From: an uncultured Lachnospiraceae bacterium
GTDB lineage: Bacteria > Bacillota > Clostridia > Lachnospirales > Lachnospiraceae
NCBI GenBank assembly: GCA_902788035.1
Contig: CADAIL010000012.1
Span: forward strand, 1-63,882
DNA length: 63,882 bases
Direction of reading: 5' to 3'
This document shows, in pieces, positions 21,548-29,064 of this stretch. The position numbers were made by a program, and so were the translations under genes. The notes under the pieces are model-generated. The model did no database searches and was not told the origin of the DNA. It was given only the letters and a program-made list of their open reading frames with translations. The number at the start of each line of letters is the position of its first letter. The stretch's first letter is position 1.

Positions 21548-21580
21548 ACTCCCCCGAAAAGGCTTCGGGGGAGTTCTTTA
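21548..21580 (+). terminator. Terminator after the Ldh-type gene
   Basis: ACTCCCCCGAA / TTCGGGGGAGT with a 5-base loop, followed by TCTTTA. Confidence 0.9.
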
Positions 21581-21642
21581 CAGTATATGTTGCGAAAATA
21601 TTCTGAATATTTGATAATTATAAAAATATAATAGAAAAACTA

Positions 21643-21671
21643 TTGACAAAAAACGGAGTATAAAGTAAAAT
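21643..21671 (+). promoter_or_regulatory. Strong promoter of a second orphan transcription unit
   Basis: TTGACA (21643-21648), 17 bp, TAAAAT (21666-21671), in a very A/T-rich context. No gene longer than a few codons follows for about 1 kb. Confidence 0.75.
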
Positions 21672-21677
21672 AACATC

Positions 21678-22130
21678 ATCAGAAGAGAAAAGATATTACA
21701 AAATATCAGATCAAAAGAAAAGGAGGACAGTCCCTTGGATGCCTGATTCATTGGATCATATCCAACAAGTAACAAAGAAAAGAAGGAAACTTTAGAGCAA
21801 GTCCCAGCGATCAGAATCTTGAGAATCTCAATAATTACTCCTAAGAGGAGGAATTAAAAACAGGAACCAGAAGCTCCTTAAAGGGAAATCAGGAATATGG
21901 GATACTAGTTTAAGGAATCCGGAAGAAATCAAGAATCCTAAAGTGAAACGTATTGATAACATTACTTAAACCGTTACTTGAGGCAGACCCAATATCTGGA
22001 GGATATTCCAATGGATGGTTAAAGTCTACGGACTGATCTAACTAAATAAGGTAAAGGAGGTTATAAAGTGAAACTTCTAAATATTCATTAAAGGGGCTAT
22101 CTGAACGAATCACGGACGATCAGATAGCCC
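21678..22130 (+). ncRNA. Candidate purine-rich hairpin-chain RNA of about 450 nt
   Basis: Between the promoter and an 11-bp terminal hairpin lie several short perfect hairpins: GATATT/AATATC, GGAT/ATCC, TTGAG/CTCAA, CTCCT/AGGAG and AATATC/GATATT. Three strong Shine-Dalgarno-like sequences occur (about 21720, 21845, 22053), the second inside a hairpin stem. The end is GGGCTATCTGA (22094-22104) pairing with TCAGATAGCCC (22120-22130), without a T run. No known RNA family is recognised. No long ORF exists. Confidence 0.4.
22068..22091 (+). CDS. Possible leader peptide, 7 residues
   Basis: GTG start 7 bp after a perfect AAAGGAGG, reading MKLLNIH and a stop 2 bp before the terminal hairpin at 22094. 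The arrangement resembles an attenuator leader, but no structural gene follows directly. Confidence 0.25.
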   Translation: MKLLNIH

Positions 22131-22154
22131 TGAAACTTTGTCTGTGAACCTGGT

Positions 22155-22174
22155 GGCCGCGAGGCCTTTTTTTT
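22155..22174 (+). terminator. Short terminator with eight T
   Basis: GGCC-GCGA-GGCC followed by TTTTTTTT. The stem is only 4 bp, but the T run is strong. It would stop transcripts that pass the hairpin at 22094-22130. Confidence 0.5.
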
Positions 22175-22220
22175 GTGCCGGAAGCTAGCCTTGCTCGTGA
22201 GATGTGGCGCATGCAGCAGT

Positions 22221-22326
22221 GCAGCAGTTCAGACAGGGTGCTCTTAAAGTTCGCTTACCGGCTGCGAATCATCCATCTTCTAAGATGCGCATTGTGAGTC
22301 CGACCGAGAGATTCGGAAACGCGCAT
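22221..22326. repeat. Palindromic repeat copy 2a, truncated (orientation B)
   Basis: It begins with the outer arm GCAGCAGTTCAGACAGGGTG, runs through the CATCCATCTTC arm, and stops inside the central hairpin region, where the next copy begins with the same outer arm. Its inner arm reads TTCTAAGATGCGCATTG, a variant shared with copy 6 rather than the common TTCGTGAGAAAAACATTG. Confidence 0.85.
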
Positions 22327-22532
22327 GCAGCAGTTCAGACAGGGTGCTCTTAAAGTTCGCTTACCGGCCGCGAATCATCCATCTTCGTGAGAAAAACATT
22401 GCAGATCCTTCCCTGTGAGATCAAAAAGGCTTTAGCGTTTTTAAGCTCACAGAAAGGATCTGCGTTTTTCGATGAAGATGATGTTTGCGGCCGGATCCGG
22501 GAACAAAAGCTGCAGCCTGTTTGAATTGCTGC
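22327..22532. repeat. Palindromic repeat copy 2b (orientation B)
   Basis: Full copy of 206 bp. Outer arms GCAGCAGTTCAGACAGGGTGC and its near-complement at 22512-22532; variable stem GCAGATCC / GGATCTGC; central hairpin with AAAAA/TTTTT arms and flanking TGTGAG/CTCACA. It is directly joined to the truncated copy 2a and followed by a 13-bp tandem repeat. Confidence 0.9.
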
Positions 22533-22583
22533 GTGGCTGAGATCCGTGGCTGAGATCCGCGGCTGAGATCCGCGGCTTCGATC
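22532..22583. repeat. 13-bp tandem repeat, four units
   Basis: Units CGTGGCTGAGATC (twice), CGCGGCTGAGATC and CGCGGCTTCGATC follow the last base of repeat copy 2b and end 27 bp before the asnS -35 box. Slippage could change the copy number. Confidence 0.85.
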
Positions 22584-22609
22584 TGCCGGAGATTAAACTA
22601 TTTGTATAG

Positions 22610-22638
22610 TTGCATTTCCATGCCTCTTGGGATAAAAT
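22610..22638 (+). promoter_or_regulatory. asnS promoter
   Basis: TTGCAT, 17 bp, TAAAAT, ending 35 bp before the asnS start codon. Confidence 0.7.
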
Positions 22639-22673
22639 CAGTAAAGCACAAATTTTCTGGATGGAGAAATGTT

Positions 22674-24068
22674 ATGGAAAAACTGGTTACAGTAAGAGAA
22701 TTGTTTAAAGAGACAGATAAGTATATTGATCAGCAGATCAAAGTAGGAGGCTGGGTCCGCAGCATCCGTGGGTCTAAGAATTTTGGATTCATGGTCCTGA
22801 ATGACGGATCCTACTACAACACTCTGCAGATCGTTTTCGGTGATAAGCTCCCCAATTTCCAGGAGATCAGCAAGCTGAATGTCGGCTCTGCCGTCATCGT
22901 TGGCGGTACACTAGTCGCTACGCCGAACGCAAAGCAGCCGTTCGAGATCCAGGCGGACAGCGTCTTTGTGGAAGGCCCTTCCACACCGGATTACCCGATT
23001 CAGAAGAAGCGCCATACGCTTGAGTTCCTGCGCACGATGCCTCATCTTCGCGTGCGGGCCAATACATTCACAGCAGTGTTCCGCGTCCGTTCCCTGATCG
23101 CCTACGCGATCCACAAGTTCTTCCAGGAGAGGGACTTCGTGTATGTCCACACCCCGATCATCACATCTTCCGACGCCGAGGGTGCGGGTGAGATGTTCCA
23201 GGTGACAACGCTGCCCCTTGATAAGCTGCCGATGACTGAGGATGGAAAAATCGATTACTCGAAAGATTTCTTTGGTAAGATGACGAACATGACAGTCTCC
23301 GGACAGCTGAATGTCGAGCCGTTTGCTCAGACATTCCGCAACGTCTATACATTCGGACCGACATTCCGTGCCGAGAATTCTAATACAGCCCGCCATGCGG
23401 CGGAGTTCTGGATGATTGAGCCGGAGATGGCATTTGCGGATCTCGAAGATGACATGGAAGTCGCTGAGGACATGATCAAGTACATTATTAATTTCGTACT
23501 TGAGAACGCGCCGGATGAGATGGCATTCTTTAATCAGTTCATTGATAAAGGGCTTCTTGAGCGCCTGCACGGTGTTGCAAATGCGAAATTCGGTCATGTC
23601 ACATATACAGAAGCCATCGAGATTCTTCAGAAGTCCGGAAAGAAGTTCGACTATCCGGTCAAATGGGGCGTTGACCTTCAGACCGAGCATGAGCGCTATC
23701 TGACGGAAGAAGTATTCAAGGGACCGGTCTTTGTCACCGACTATCCGAAGGAAATTAAGGCTTTCTATATGAAGCTGAATCCGGACGGAAAAACTGTAGC
23801 TGCCATGGACTGCCTGGTCCCGGGAATCGGTGAGATCATCGGCGGATCACAGCGTGAGGAAGACTACGATAAGCTTCTTGCCCGTATGAACGAACTCGGA
23901 ATGGATATCGATCAGTACAGCTTCTACCTTGATATCCGCAAGTACGGCACGACCCGTCATGCCGGCTTCGGTCTCGGTTTTGAGAGATGTGTCATGTATC
24001 TTACAGGCATGTCCAACATAAGGGACGTACTTCCGTACCCGAGAACAGTGAAGAACTGCGAACTGTAA
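22674..24068 (+). CDS. asnS: Asparaginyl-tRNA synthetase
   Basis: The protein has 464 residues. An N-terminal OB-fold anticodon-binding domain (about 15-105) precedes the class II catalytic core. Motif 2 is seen as [24 protein letters not shown] (given here in two pieces: [23 protein letters not shown]) near residues 225-250, and motif 3 as [15 protein letters not shown] near 430-445. It loads tRNA-Asn with asparagine. The start is the ATG at 22674, which gives the normal N-terminus [10 protein letters not shown]; the longer frame has an extension not typical of the family and would begin before the promoter. A terminator follows. Confidence 0.96.
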   Translation: MEKLVTVRELFKETDKYIDQQIKVGGWVRSIRGSKNFGFMVLNDGSYYNTLQIVFGDKLPNFQEISKLNVGSAVIVGGTLVATPNAKQPFEIQADSVFVEGPSTPDYPIQKKRHTLEFLRTMPHLRVRANTFTAVFRVRSLIAYAIHKFFQERDFVYVHTPIITSSDAEGAGEMFQVTTLPLDKLPMTEDGKIDYSKDFFGKMTNMTVSGQLNVEPFAQTFRNVYTFGPTFRAENSNTARHAAEFWMIEPEMAFADLEDDMEVAEDMIKYIINFVLENAPDEMAFFNQFIDKGLLERLHGVANAKFGHVTYTEAIEILQKSGKKFDYPVKWGVDLQTEHERYLTEEVFKGPVFVTDYPKEIKAFYMKLNPDGKTVAAMDCLVPGIGEIIGGSQREEDYDKLLARMNELGMDIDQYSFYLDIRKYGTTRHAGFGLGFERCVMYLTGMSNIRDVLPYPRTVKNCEL

Positions 24069-24090
24069 TAAAAAGGGCTCTGTGCCCTGT

Positions 24091-24120
24091 GAGAGGCTGC
24101 CGCGGCAGCCTCTTTTATCT
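24091..24120 (+). terminator. asnS terminator
   Basis: AGAGGCTGCC-GC-GGCAGCCTCT followed by TTTATCTTT. Confidence 0.88.
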
Positions 24121-24125
24121 TTCGG

Positions 24126-24322
24126 AACAGTTCGGATCGGCGGTTCCTGAACTCCGTTTCCGGTGCAAAACATCCATCTTCATGAGAAAAGCATTTTAAG
24201 TCCGACCGAGAGATCAGGAAACGCGTGAGCGTTTCATTAGCTCGCAGGGTAGGACTTAAGCTTTTCGATGAAGATGATGTTTTGCACCGGATCCTGAGAC
24301 TCAGATACCGTCTGCCTGAACG
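24126..24322. repeat. Palindromic repeat copy 3 (orientation B)
   Basis: It has the arms CATCTTCATGAGAAAAGCAT and CTTTTCGATGAAGATGATG, the variable stem TTAAGTCC / GGACTTAA and the central hairpin GAAACGC-gtga-GCGTTTC. The outer arms are degenerate here (AACAGTTCGGATCGGCGG against CCGTCTGCCTGAACG), so this copy may be decaying. Confidence 0.85.
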
Positions 24323-24347
24323 AATACGTCTTTCGCAAGGAGTATAG

Positions 24348-25448
24348 GTGTATATGAAGAAGAGATATATCACAATCGGCCTGATCGCGGCTGCAGCGAT
24401 TCTTTTTATGGCGCTCGCTGTATGGTTCGGCATGATGCTCGGGGCAAGGAGCAGAGACGATCTGACGGAGAGTCAGGCGCAAAGTACGGTGAGTGAGAGT
24501 ATTGCGGGCGACGCGGAAAGCGCTGCTTTCGAAAAGTCTCATCCGGCCGACTCCGATAAGATCCCGGTTTCATCGGAGGCAGAATCCGTGACAGAACCTT
24601 CTCCGGAGCCTACGGATATTCCTGAGCCGCTGGCGGTTCATGTGACCGGAATCCGGGACTTTGCAATCATCGAGGGCATGTTCCCGGATGTCATGGCGGG
24701 AATATCGTGGGATGACACGGTCCTTGAAGTGACGGCGGACACGAGTGCGTGCGATTTCGGGATTCCGGGTACTTACGATCTGATATATAGAATCGCAGGT
24801 GCGGACGGAAGAGATGAAAATGTGACCATACATATGACGGTGCGTCATGATCTCGAACAGTTTCTGTATGGTATGGAGGGAGCGGTTTATGTTCCGGTCG
24901 GCGGAAATTTCGACCCGATGGAGAACGTGGTCTGCGACGATGAGATCGCAAAGATAGAACCGGATATGAGCGCGCTGGACACGACAAAAGAAGGGGAATA
25001 CCTTATCTCATATCATCTGACGGGGACTGACGGTGTCAGTCAGACCGCTGTGAGAAGAGTCCATGTGGGAGATGAACCGGTGTCACCGGTTCCCGGCCAG
25101 CAGGTGCAGACAGATGTCGGGGAGTACTCGACAGTTACGGACCTCGGCCTCTGGAGGCTCACAGCCTATATGGATACACCGGAGGATCAGGGACCTTACG
25201 TCGGCCAGACGGCCAGCGGAGCACCGCTTGTCGCAGGCAGGACAGTGGCTGTGTCCCAGCAGACCTGTGAGAGACTCGGTCTTACGTTCGGTGACAGGCT
25301 TATGGTGGACGGCTATGTCTATATACTTGAGGATTACGGCGGAAGCGCGATGTATAACTCTGACTGGCTGGACATATTTGTCGACAATGTGGAGGACGAG
25401 TATTCGGAGAGGTTCAACAGGTACGCGGAAGTATATCTGCTGAGATGA
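24348..25448 (+). CDS. Membrane-anchored surface protein with Ig-like and 3D-type C-terminal domain
   Basis: The protein has 366 residues. An N-terminal membrane segment (about 8-32) is followed by a Ser/Glu/Pro-rich linker, then two Ig-like modules (about 100-165 and 170-245, the second with YLISYHLTGTDGVSQ). A C-terminal double-psi barrel resembles the 3D domain of cell-wall lytic proteins (LTAYMDT, GRTVAVS, VYILEDYGG, WLDIFVDN). GTG 24348 lies 5 bp after AAGGAG, ATG 24354 lies 11 bp after it; either may be used. The 3D family acts on peptidoglycan; here the Cys pair and some of the Asp pattern of typical members are missing, so activity is uncertain. Confidence 0.7.
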   Translation: MYMKKRYITIGLIAAAAILFMALAVWFGMMLGARSRDDLTESQAQSTVSESIAGDAESAAFEKSHPADSDKIPVSSEAESVTEPSPEPTDIPEPLAVHVTGIRDFAIIEGMFPDVMAGISWDDTVLEVTADTSACDFGIPGTYDLIYRIAGADGRDENVTIHMTVRHDLEQFLYGMEGAVYVPVGGNFDPMENVVCDDEIAKIEPDMSALDTTKEGEYLISYHLTGTDGVSQTAVRRVHVGDEPVSPVPGQQVQTDVGEYSTVTDLGLWRLTAYMDTPEDQGPYVGQTASGAPLVAGRTVAVSQQTCERLGLTFGDRLMVDGYVYILEDYGGSAMYNSDWLDIFVDNVEDEYSERFNRYAEVYLLR

Positions 25449-25478
25449 AAAATTTAGCGATTTAAAGCAACAAAGTAC

Positions 25479-25507
25479 TTGTGAAAACGGAAACGAGATG
25501 ATATTAT
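25479..25507 (+). promoter_or_regulatory. Promoter of the DAHP synthase-ddh operon
   Basis: TTGTGA, 17 bp, TATTAT, 58 bp before the start codon. Confidence 0.65.
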
Positions 25508-25530
25508 TATCCCATTATTAAAGCGGGTGC

Positions 25531-25547
25531 GGCCTGTCTGAACTGTT
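25531..25547. repeat. Solitary outer arm of the palindromic repeat family
   Basis: GGCCTGTCTGAACTGTT matches the 3' outer arm of the repeat family (compare copy 5), with no partner arm or interior nearby. It lies in the leader of the DAHP synthase gene and looks like a remnant. Confidence 0.5.
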
Positions 25548-25565
25548 ATCCCGGAGGAGTTATTT

Positions 25566-26606
25566 ATGGAAAAAATGGATATGATATTCTACAGAAAGCT
25601 GCCGACTCCGCTCGAGGTGAAGCAGCAGTATCCGATCGGGGAGGATATAGAGAAGCTCAAAGCGGAGAGAGATGAGATCATTAAGAACGTCTTCGAGGGA
25701 AGAGACCCACGGTGTCTTCTGATCATCGGTCCATGCTCCGCGGATCACGAGGATCCTGTCATCGAGTACATATCGAGACTGCGCGATGTCCAGGATAAAG
25801 TGGCTGACAAGATCGTCATAATTCCCAGAATTTATACGAACAAGCCCCGCACAGTCGGGACCGGCTACAAGGGCATGCTGCATCAGCCTGACCCGGAAAA
25901 AGCCCCGGACATGCTGGAGGGAATCCTGGCTATCAGAAGACTGCACAGGCGGGCGGCTGAAGAGACGGGTTTTACATGCGCGGATGAGATGCTGTATCCG
26001 GAAAATCACAGATACCTTTCGGACCTGCTGTCCTATGTGGCAGTCGGCGCGAGATCATCCGAGGACCAGCAACATCGTCTCGTGGCAGCCGGAATAGGTG
26101 TTCCTGCAGGAATGAAGAATCCGACCGGCGGAGATCTCACGGTCATGATGAATTCGATCAAAGCCGCGCAGAGCAGACATACGTTCCTGTACAGAGGCTG
26201 GGAAGTGACGAGTCCGGGCAACCCGCTCGCCCATGCGATCATGCGCGGATATGTCGATAAGTTCGGTCACAATCATCCGAATTATCATTATGAGGATCTC
26301 ATGCTTGTCTCAGACATGTATGAAGAGACAAAACTGGTCAACCCGGCGGTCATCGTCGACACCAACCATGCCAACTCAGGCAAGCGGTATCTTGAGCAGA
26401 GACGCATCGCTAAAGATGTCTGCTACAGCCGTAAGGTCTCTCCGGATATCAGAAAACTGGTCAAAGGCTTCATGATCGAGAGTTATCTTGAGGACGGACG
26501 CCAGGATGAACATGAGCACTGCTACGGAAAATCTATTACGGATCCCTGTCTCGGCTGGGAAAAGTCCGAAAAATTGATTTACGAGCTGGCTGAGGAATGG
26601 GTATAA
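25566..26606 (+). CDS. aroF: 3-deoxy-7-phosphoheptulonate synthase (DAHP synthase, class I)
   Basis: The protein has 346 residues, normal for AroF/G/H enzymes. Seen are the phosphoenolpyruvate-binding region IIGPCSADHEDPVIEYISRL (about 50-70), PRIYTNKPRTVGTGYKGMLH (about 85-105) and the late VIVDTNHANSGKRYLEQ (about 260). It joins PEP and erythrose 4-phosphate as the first step of the shikimate pathway. Which aromatic amino acid inhibits it cannot be read safely, so the symbol stands for the family. It has a GGAGGAG ribosome site. ddh follows after 34 bp, probably in one transcript. Confidence 0.93.
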   Translation: MEKMDMIFYRKLPTPLEVKQQYPIGEDIEKLKAERDEIIKNVFEGRDPRCLLIIGPCSADHEDPVIEYISRLRDVQDKVADKIVIIPRIYTNKPRTVGTGYKGMLHQPDPEKAPDMLEGILAIRRLHRRAAEETGFTCADEMLYPENHRYLSDLLSYVAVGARSSEDQQHRLVAAGIGVPAGMKNPTGGDLTVMMNSIKAAQSRHTFLYRGWEVTSPGNPLAHAIMRGYVDKFGHNHPNYHYEDLMLVSDMYEETKLVNPAVIVDTNHANSGKRYLEQRRIAKDVCYSRKVSPDIRKLVKGFMIESYLEDGRQDEHEHCYGKSITDPCLGWEKSEKLIYELAEEWV

Positions 26607-26640
26607 TACTTAAAGGATTTTATGAGAGGAGGCATCTGAT

Positions 26641-27618
26641 ATGAAAGTTGGTATTCTTGGTTACGGAAATCTTGGGCGCGGCGTTGAGGCAGCAGTCAAT
26701 AAAAATGAGGACATGGAGCTTTGCGCTGTCTACACGCGGAGAGATCCTGCGGCCCTCACGATTCGCACGGAGGGGGTCCCGGTAAAAAGCGCTGACTGCC
26801 TTGAAGGCGGCGCGGAGGATATTGATGTCCTTGTAATCTGCGGCGGCAGTGCAACGGATCTTCCGGAGATGACTCCGAAATATGCCGCATGGTATAATGT
26901 TGTCGATTCGTTCGATACACATGCCAATATTCCGAAGCATTTTGCAAATGTTGATGAAAAGGCCAAAGCCGCCGGCAGGACAGCCATTATTTCATGCGGC
27001 TGGGATCCCGGTATGTTCTCCCTGAGCAGAATTTATGCCGATGCAGTGCTCCCCGGCAGCCAGTCCTACACCTTCTGGGGAAAGGGTGTCAGCCAGGGAC
27101 ACTCTGACGCGATTCGCAGAATCGAGGGCGTCGCGGACGCTCGTCAGTATACGATTCCGGTACCGGAAGCTCTGAATAAAGTCCGTTCCGGAGCCAATCC
27201 GACGCTTACGACACGCGAAAAGCATACGCGCGAGTGCTTTGTCGTTGCCGAGGAAGGCGCGGACCTTGCGAGAATCGAGAAAGAAATCGTGACTATGCCG
27301 AACTACTTTGCCGACTATGACACGACAGTATATTTCATTTCCGCTGAGGAGATGAAGAAGAACCACAGCGGTCTTCCTCACGGCGGCAGCGTGATTTGCT
27401 CGGGTGAGACAGGAAAAGACGGGATGAAGCATGTCATCGAATACAGTCTCACGCTGGACTCCAATCCGGAGTTCACGGGCTCGGTGCTTGCGGCATTTGC
27501 AAGAGCGATTGTTCGACTCAACAGCGAGGGAGTAACCGGAGCGAAGACCGTGTTCGATATCGCGCCGGCTTACCTCTCACCGAGGACTGCCGAGGAACTC
27601 AGAGCACATTTCCTGTAA
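26641..27618 (+). CDS. ddh: meso-diaminopimelate dehydrogenase
   Basis: The protein has 325 residues. The NADP-binding loop GYGNLGRGVEAAV is at residues 7-19. Typical regions follow: CGGSATDLPEMTPKYA (about 65), VDSFDTH (about 88), SCGWDPGMFSLSRIY (about 118) and TFWGKGVSQGHSDAIRRI near 142. It makes meso-diaminopimelate, for lysine and for the peptidoglycan cross-link, in one step from tetrahydrodipicolinate and ammonia. Its linkage to DAHP synthase gives a small amino-acid biosynthesis unit. AGGAGG lies before the ATG. Confidence 0.95.
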   Translation: MKVGILGYGNLGRGVEAAVNKNEDMELCAVYTRRDPAALTIRTEGVPVKSADCLEGGAEDIDVLVICGGSATDLPEMTPKYAAWYNVVDSFDTHANIPKHFANVDEKAKAAGRTAIISCGWDPGMFSLSRIYADAVLPGSQSYTFWGKGVSQGHSDAIRRIEGVADARQYTIPVPEALNKVRSGANPTLTTREKHTRECFVVAEEGADLARIEKEIVTMPNYFADYDTTVYFISAEEMKKNHSGLPHGGSVICSGETGKDGMKHVIEYSLTLDSNPEFTGSVLAAFARAIVRLNSEGVTGAKTVFDIAPAYLSPRTAEELRAHFL

Positions 27619-27661
27619 TTCCGGTAAGACGTCCTGCGATGAAAGAACGGTAAGTGTTCGT

Positions 27662-27860
27662 GACAGTTCAGACGGGCTGTTTTTAAGTTGTGTTACCGGC
27701 AGCAAAGCATCCATCTTCGTGAGAAAAGCATTGCATATCTGACTGAGAGATCGCAACATGCGAAGCGCGTTGCCAGCTCGTAGGGAAGGATATGCGTTTT
27801 TCGATGAAGATGATGTTTGCGCCGGATTCTGAAACTCCGCTGCAGCCCGTCTGAACTGTC
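27662..27860. repeat. Palindromic repeat copy 4 (orientation B)
   Basis: The copy has 199 bp with perfect outer arms GACAGTTCAGACGGGCTG / CAGCCCGTCTGAACTGTC. The variable stem is GCATATC / GATATGC, and the central hairpin is built on GCAAC/GTTGC. It replaces a terminator after ddh and ends 43 bp before the next promoter. Confidence 0.9.
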
Positions 27861-27903
27861 ACAAGCGTTCACTGAATTATCACAGATTTAATATTTTATT
27901 AAA

Positions 27904-27931
27904 TTGACGGGCGGTGCAATTGTGTTATTAT
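27904..27931 (+). promoter_or_regulatory. Promoter of the Bax-inhibitor-1 gene
   Basis: TTGACG, 16 bp, TATTAT. AAGGAGGAG stands before the ATG at 27979. Confidence 0.65.
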
Positions 27932-27978
27932 ATCTATAACACAAGAGGGCGCTCACGCGTCCGGCAAGGAGGAGTGTT

Positions 27979-28761
27979 ATGGATAACTATAATGAATATC
28001 AGAATGACAGAAATACAGAATATTATAATTACGATATGGACACAATGCAGAGAGGTTACGGCGGCTACGCAGCACCGGCCCTCAGCCTGAGCTCCTACAT
28101 CGCGAGAACATACGGATGGATGGCGTTGGGACTTCTGGTCACATTTGCGGTAGCTTTCGGCGCGTATATTTCAGGTGCCGTTGTCACTTTGTTCATGACG
28201 GGCGGCAGACTCGCCCTCATATTTATAACGATCGCTGAACTCGGCGTTGTCGTTTTCCTGAGCGCGCGTATCCACAAGATGAGCGTAGGCGCGGCAAGAG
28301 CGCTATTCCTTGTCTACGCAGCGTTGACAGGTCTTACATTCTCGATGTATTTCCTGATCTTTGATCTCACGATCCTGATTTACGCGTTTGCGGCAACAGC
28401 TGTTCTCTTCGGAGGAATGGCAGCGGCAAGCCTGATCTTCAAGATGGAACTTGATTCGATTCGTCCGCTGCTCTTTGGCGGTCTCATCATGCTGATCATT
28501 GTAGGTGTTCTGGGAATGTTCCTGAACCTCGGGGCTTTCAACATAATGATCTGCTACCTGGGCATTGCGATTTTCCTCGGTTACACTGCCTATGATACTG
28601 CCAAGATCAGACAGAATTATGAGTATTACTGCCAGATGGGAGATTCCGTGATCCTCGAGAAGGCTTCGATCTTCTCGGCTCTGCAGCTGTATCTCGACTT
28701 TGTCAACCTGTTCCTGTATATCCTGAGGCTTCTCTCAAGCAACAGGGGCAGCCGCAAGTAA
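27979..28761 (+). CDS. Bax inhibitor-1/YccA family membrane protein
   Basis: The protein has 260 residues. A polar Tyr/Asn-rich N-terminus (about 1-35) is followed by seven membrane segments of the BI-1 fold. It ends in the family-typical YDTAKIR (about residue 205) and ALQLYLDFVNLFLYILRLL. Bacterial members (BsYetJ) are pH-sensitive Ca2+ leak channels; the aspartates of that site fall in the last third. It is a single-gene unit with its own promoter and terminator. Confidence 0.9.
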   Translation: MDNYNEYQNDRNTEYYNYDMDTMQRGYGGYAAPALSLSSYIARTYGWMALGLLVTFAVAFGAYISGAVVTLFMTGGRLALIFITIAELGVVVFLSARIHKMSVGAARALFLVYAALTGLTFSMYFLIFDLTILIYAFAATAVLFGGMAAASLIFKMELDSIRPLLFGGLIMLIIVGVLGMFLNLGAFNIMICYLGIAIFLGYTAYDTAKIRQNYEYYCQMGDSVILEKASIFSALQLYLDFVNLFLYILRLLSSNRGSRK

Positions 28762-28783
28762 TTAACTGAATTTCTGAACGGCC

Positions 28784-28813
28784 CGGCGCGGACATATGTC
28801 CGCGCCGTTTCTA
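28784..28813 (+). terminator. Terminator after the Bax-inhibitor-1 gene
   Basis: CGGCGCGGACAT / ATGTCCGCGCCG without a true loop, followed by TTTCT. Confidence 0.85.
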
Positions 28814-28965
28814 TGTGCGGGAAGGACAATGGAGGCCTGAAGCGTGCCCGCGGCGACAGCGTGTAAACGCCGATTTATGAAACAATTTGTTAATAATTGT
28901 TAAAAGATGTTAAAAAACAAAAAGAAATTTGTTAAGGGAATGTGTAGTAATCTTAACCTCGTCGC

Positions 28966-28994
28966 TTGATAACAATCTTTGCGTGTTGTATAAT
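28966..28994 (+). promoter_or_regulatory. Promoter of the ricin-lectin secreted protein gene
   Basis: TTGATA, 17 bp and a perfect TATAAT, about 70 bp before the start codon. Confidence 0.78.
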
Positions 28995-29064
28995 ATGATT
29001 ACCCATAGGGTCAATTTTGGATATGAATATTAATAAGGTATATATATAAAGGAAGGGAGCGACG

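Noticed and set aside
22141..22180. T-box leader for asnS (sequence GGTGGCCGCGAGG followed by T run)
   Set aside because: The T-box core TGGNACCGCG is not met, no stem I with the usual specifier loop is seen, the asnS gene has its own promoter 450 bp later, and repeats lie in between.
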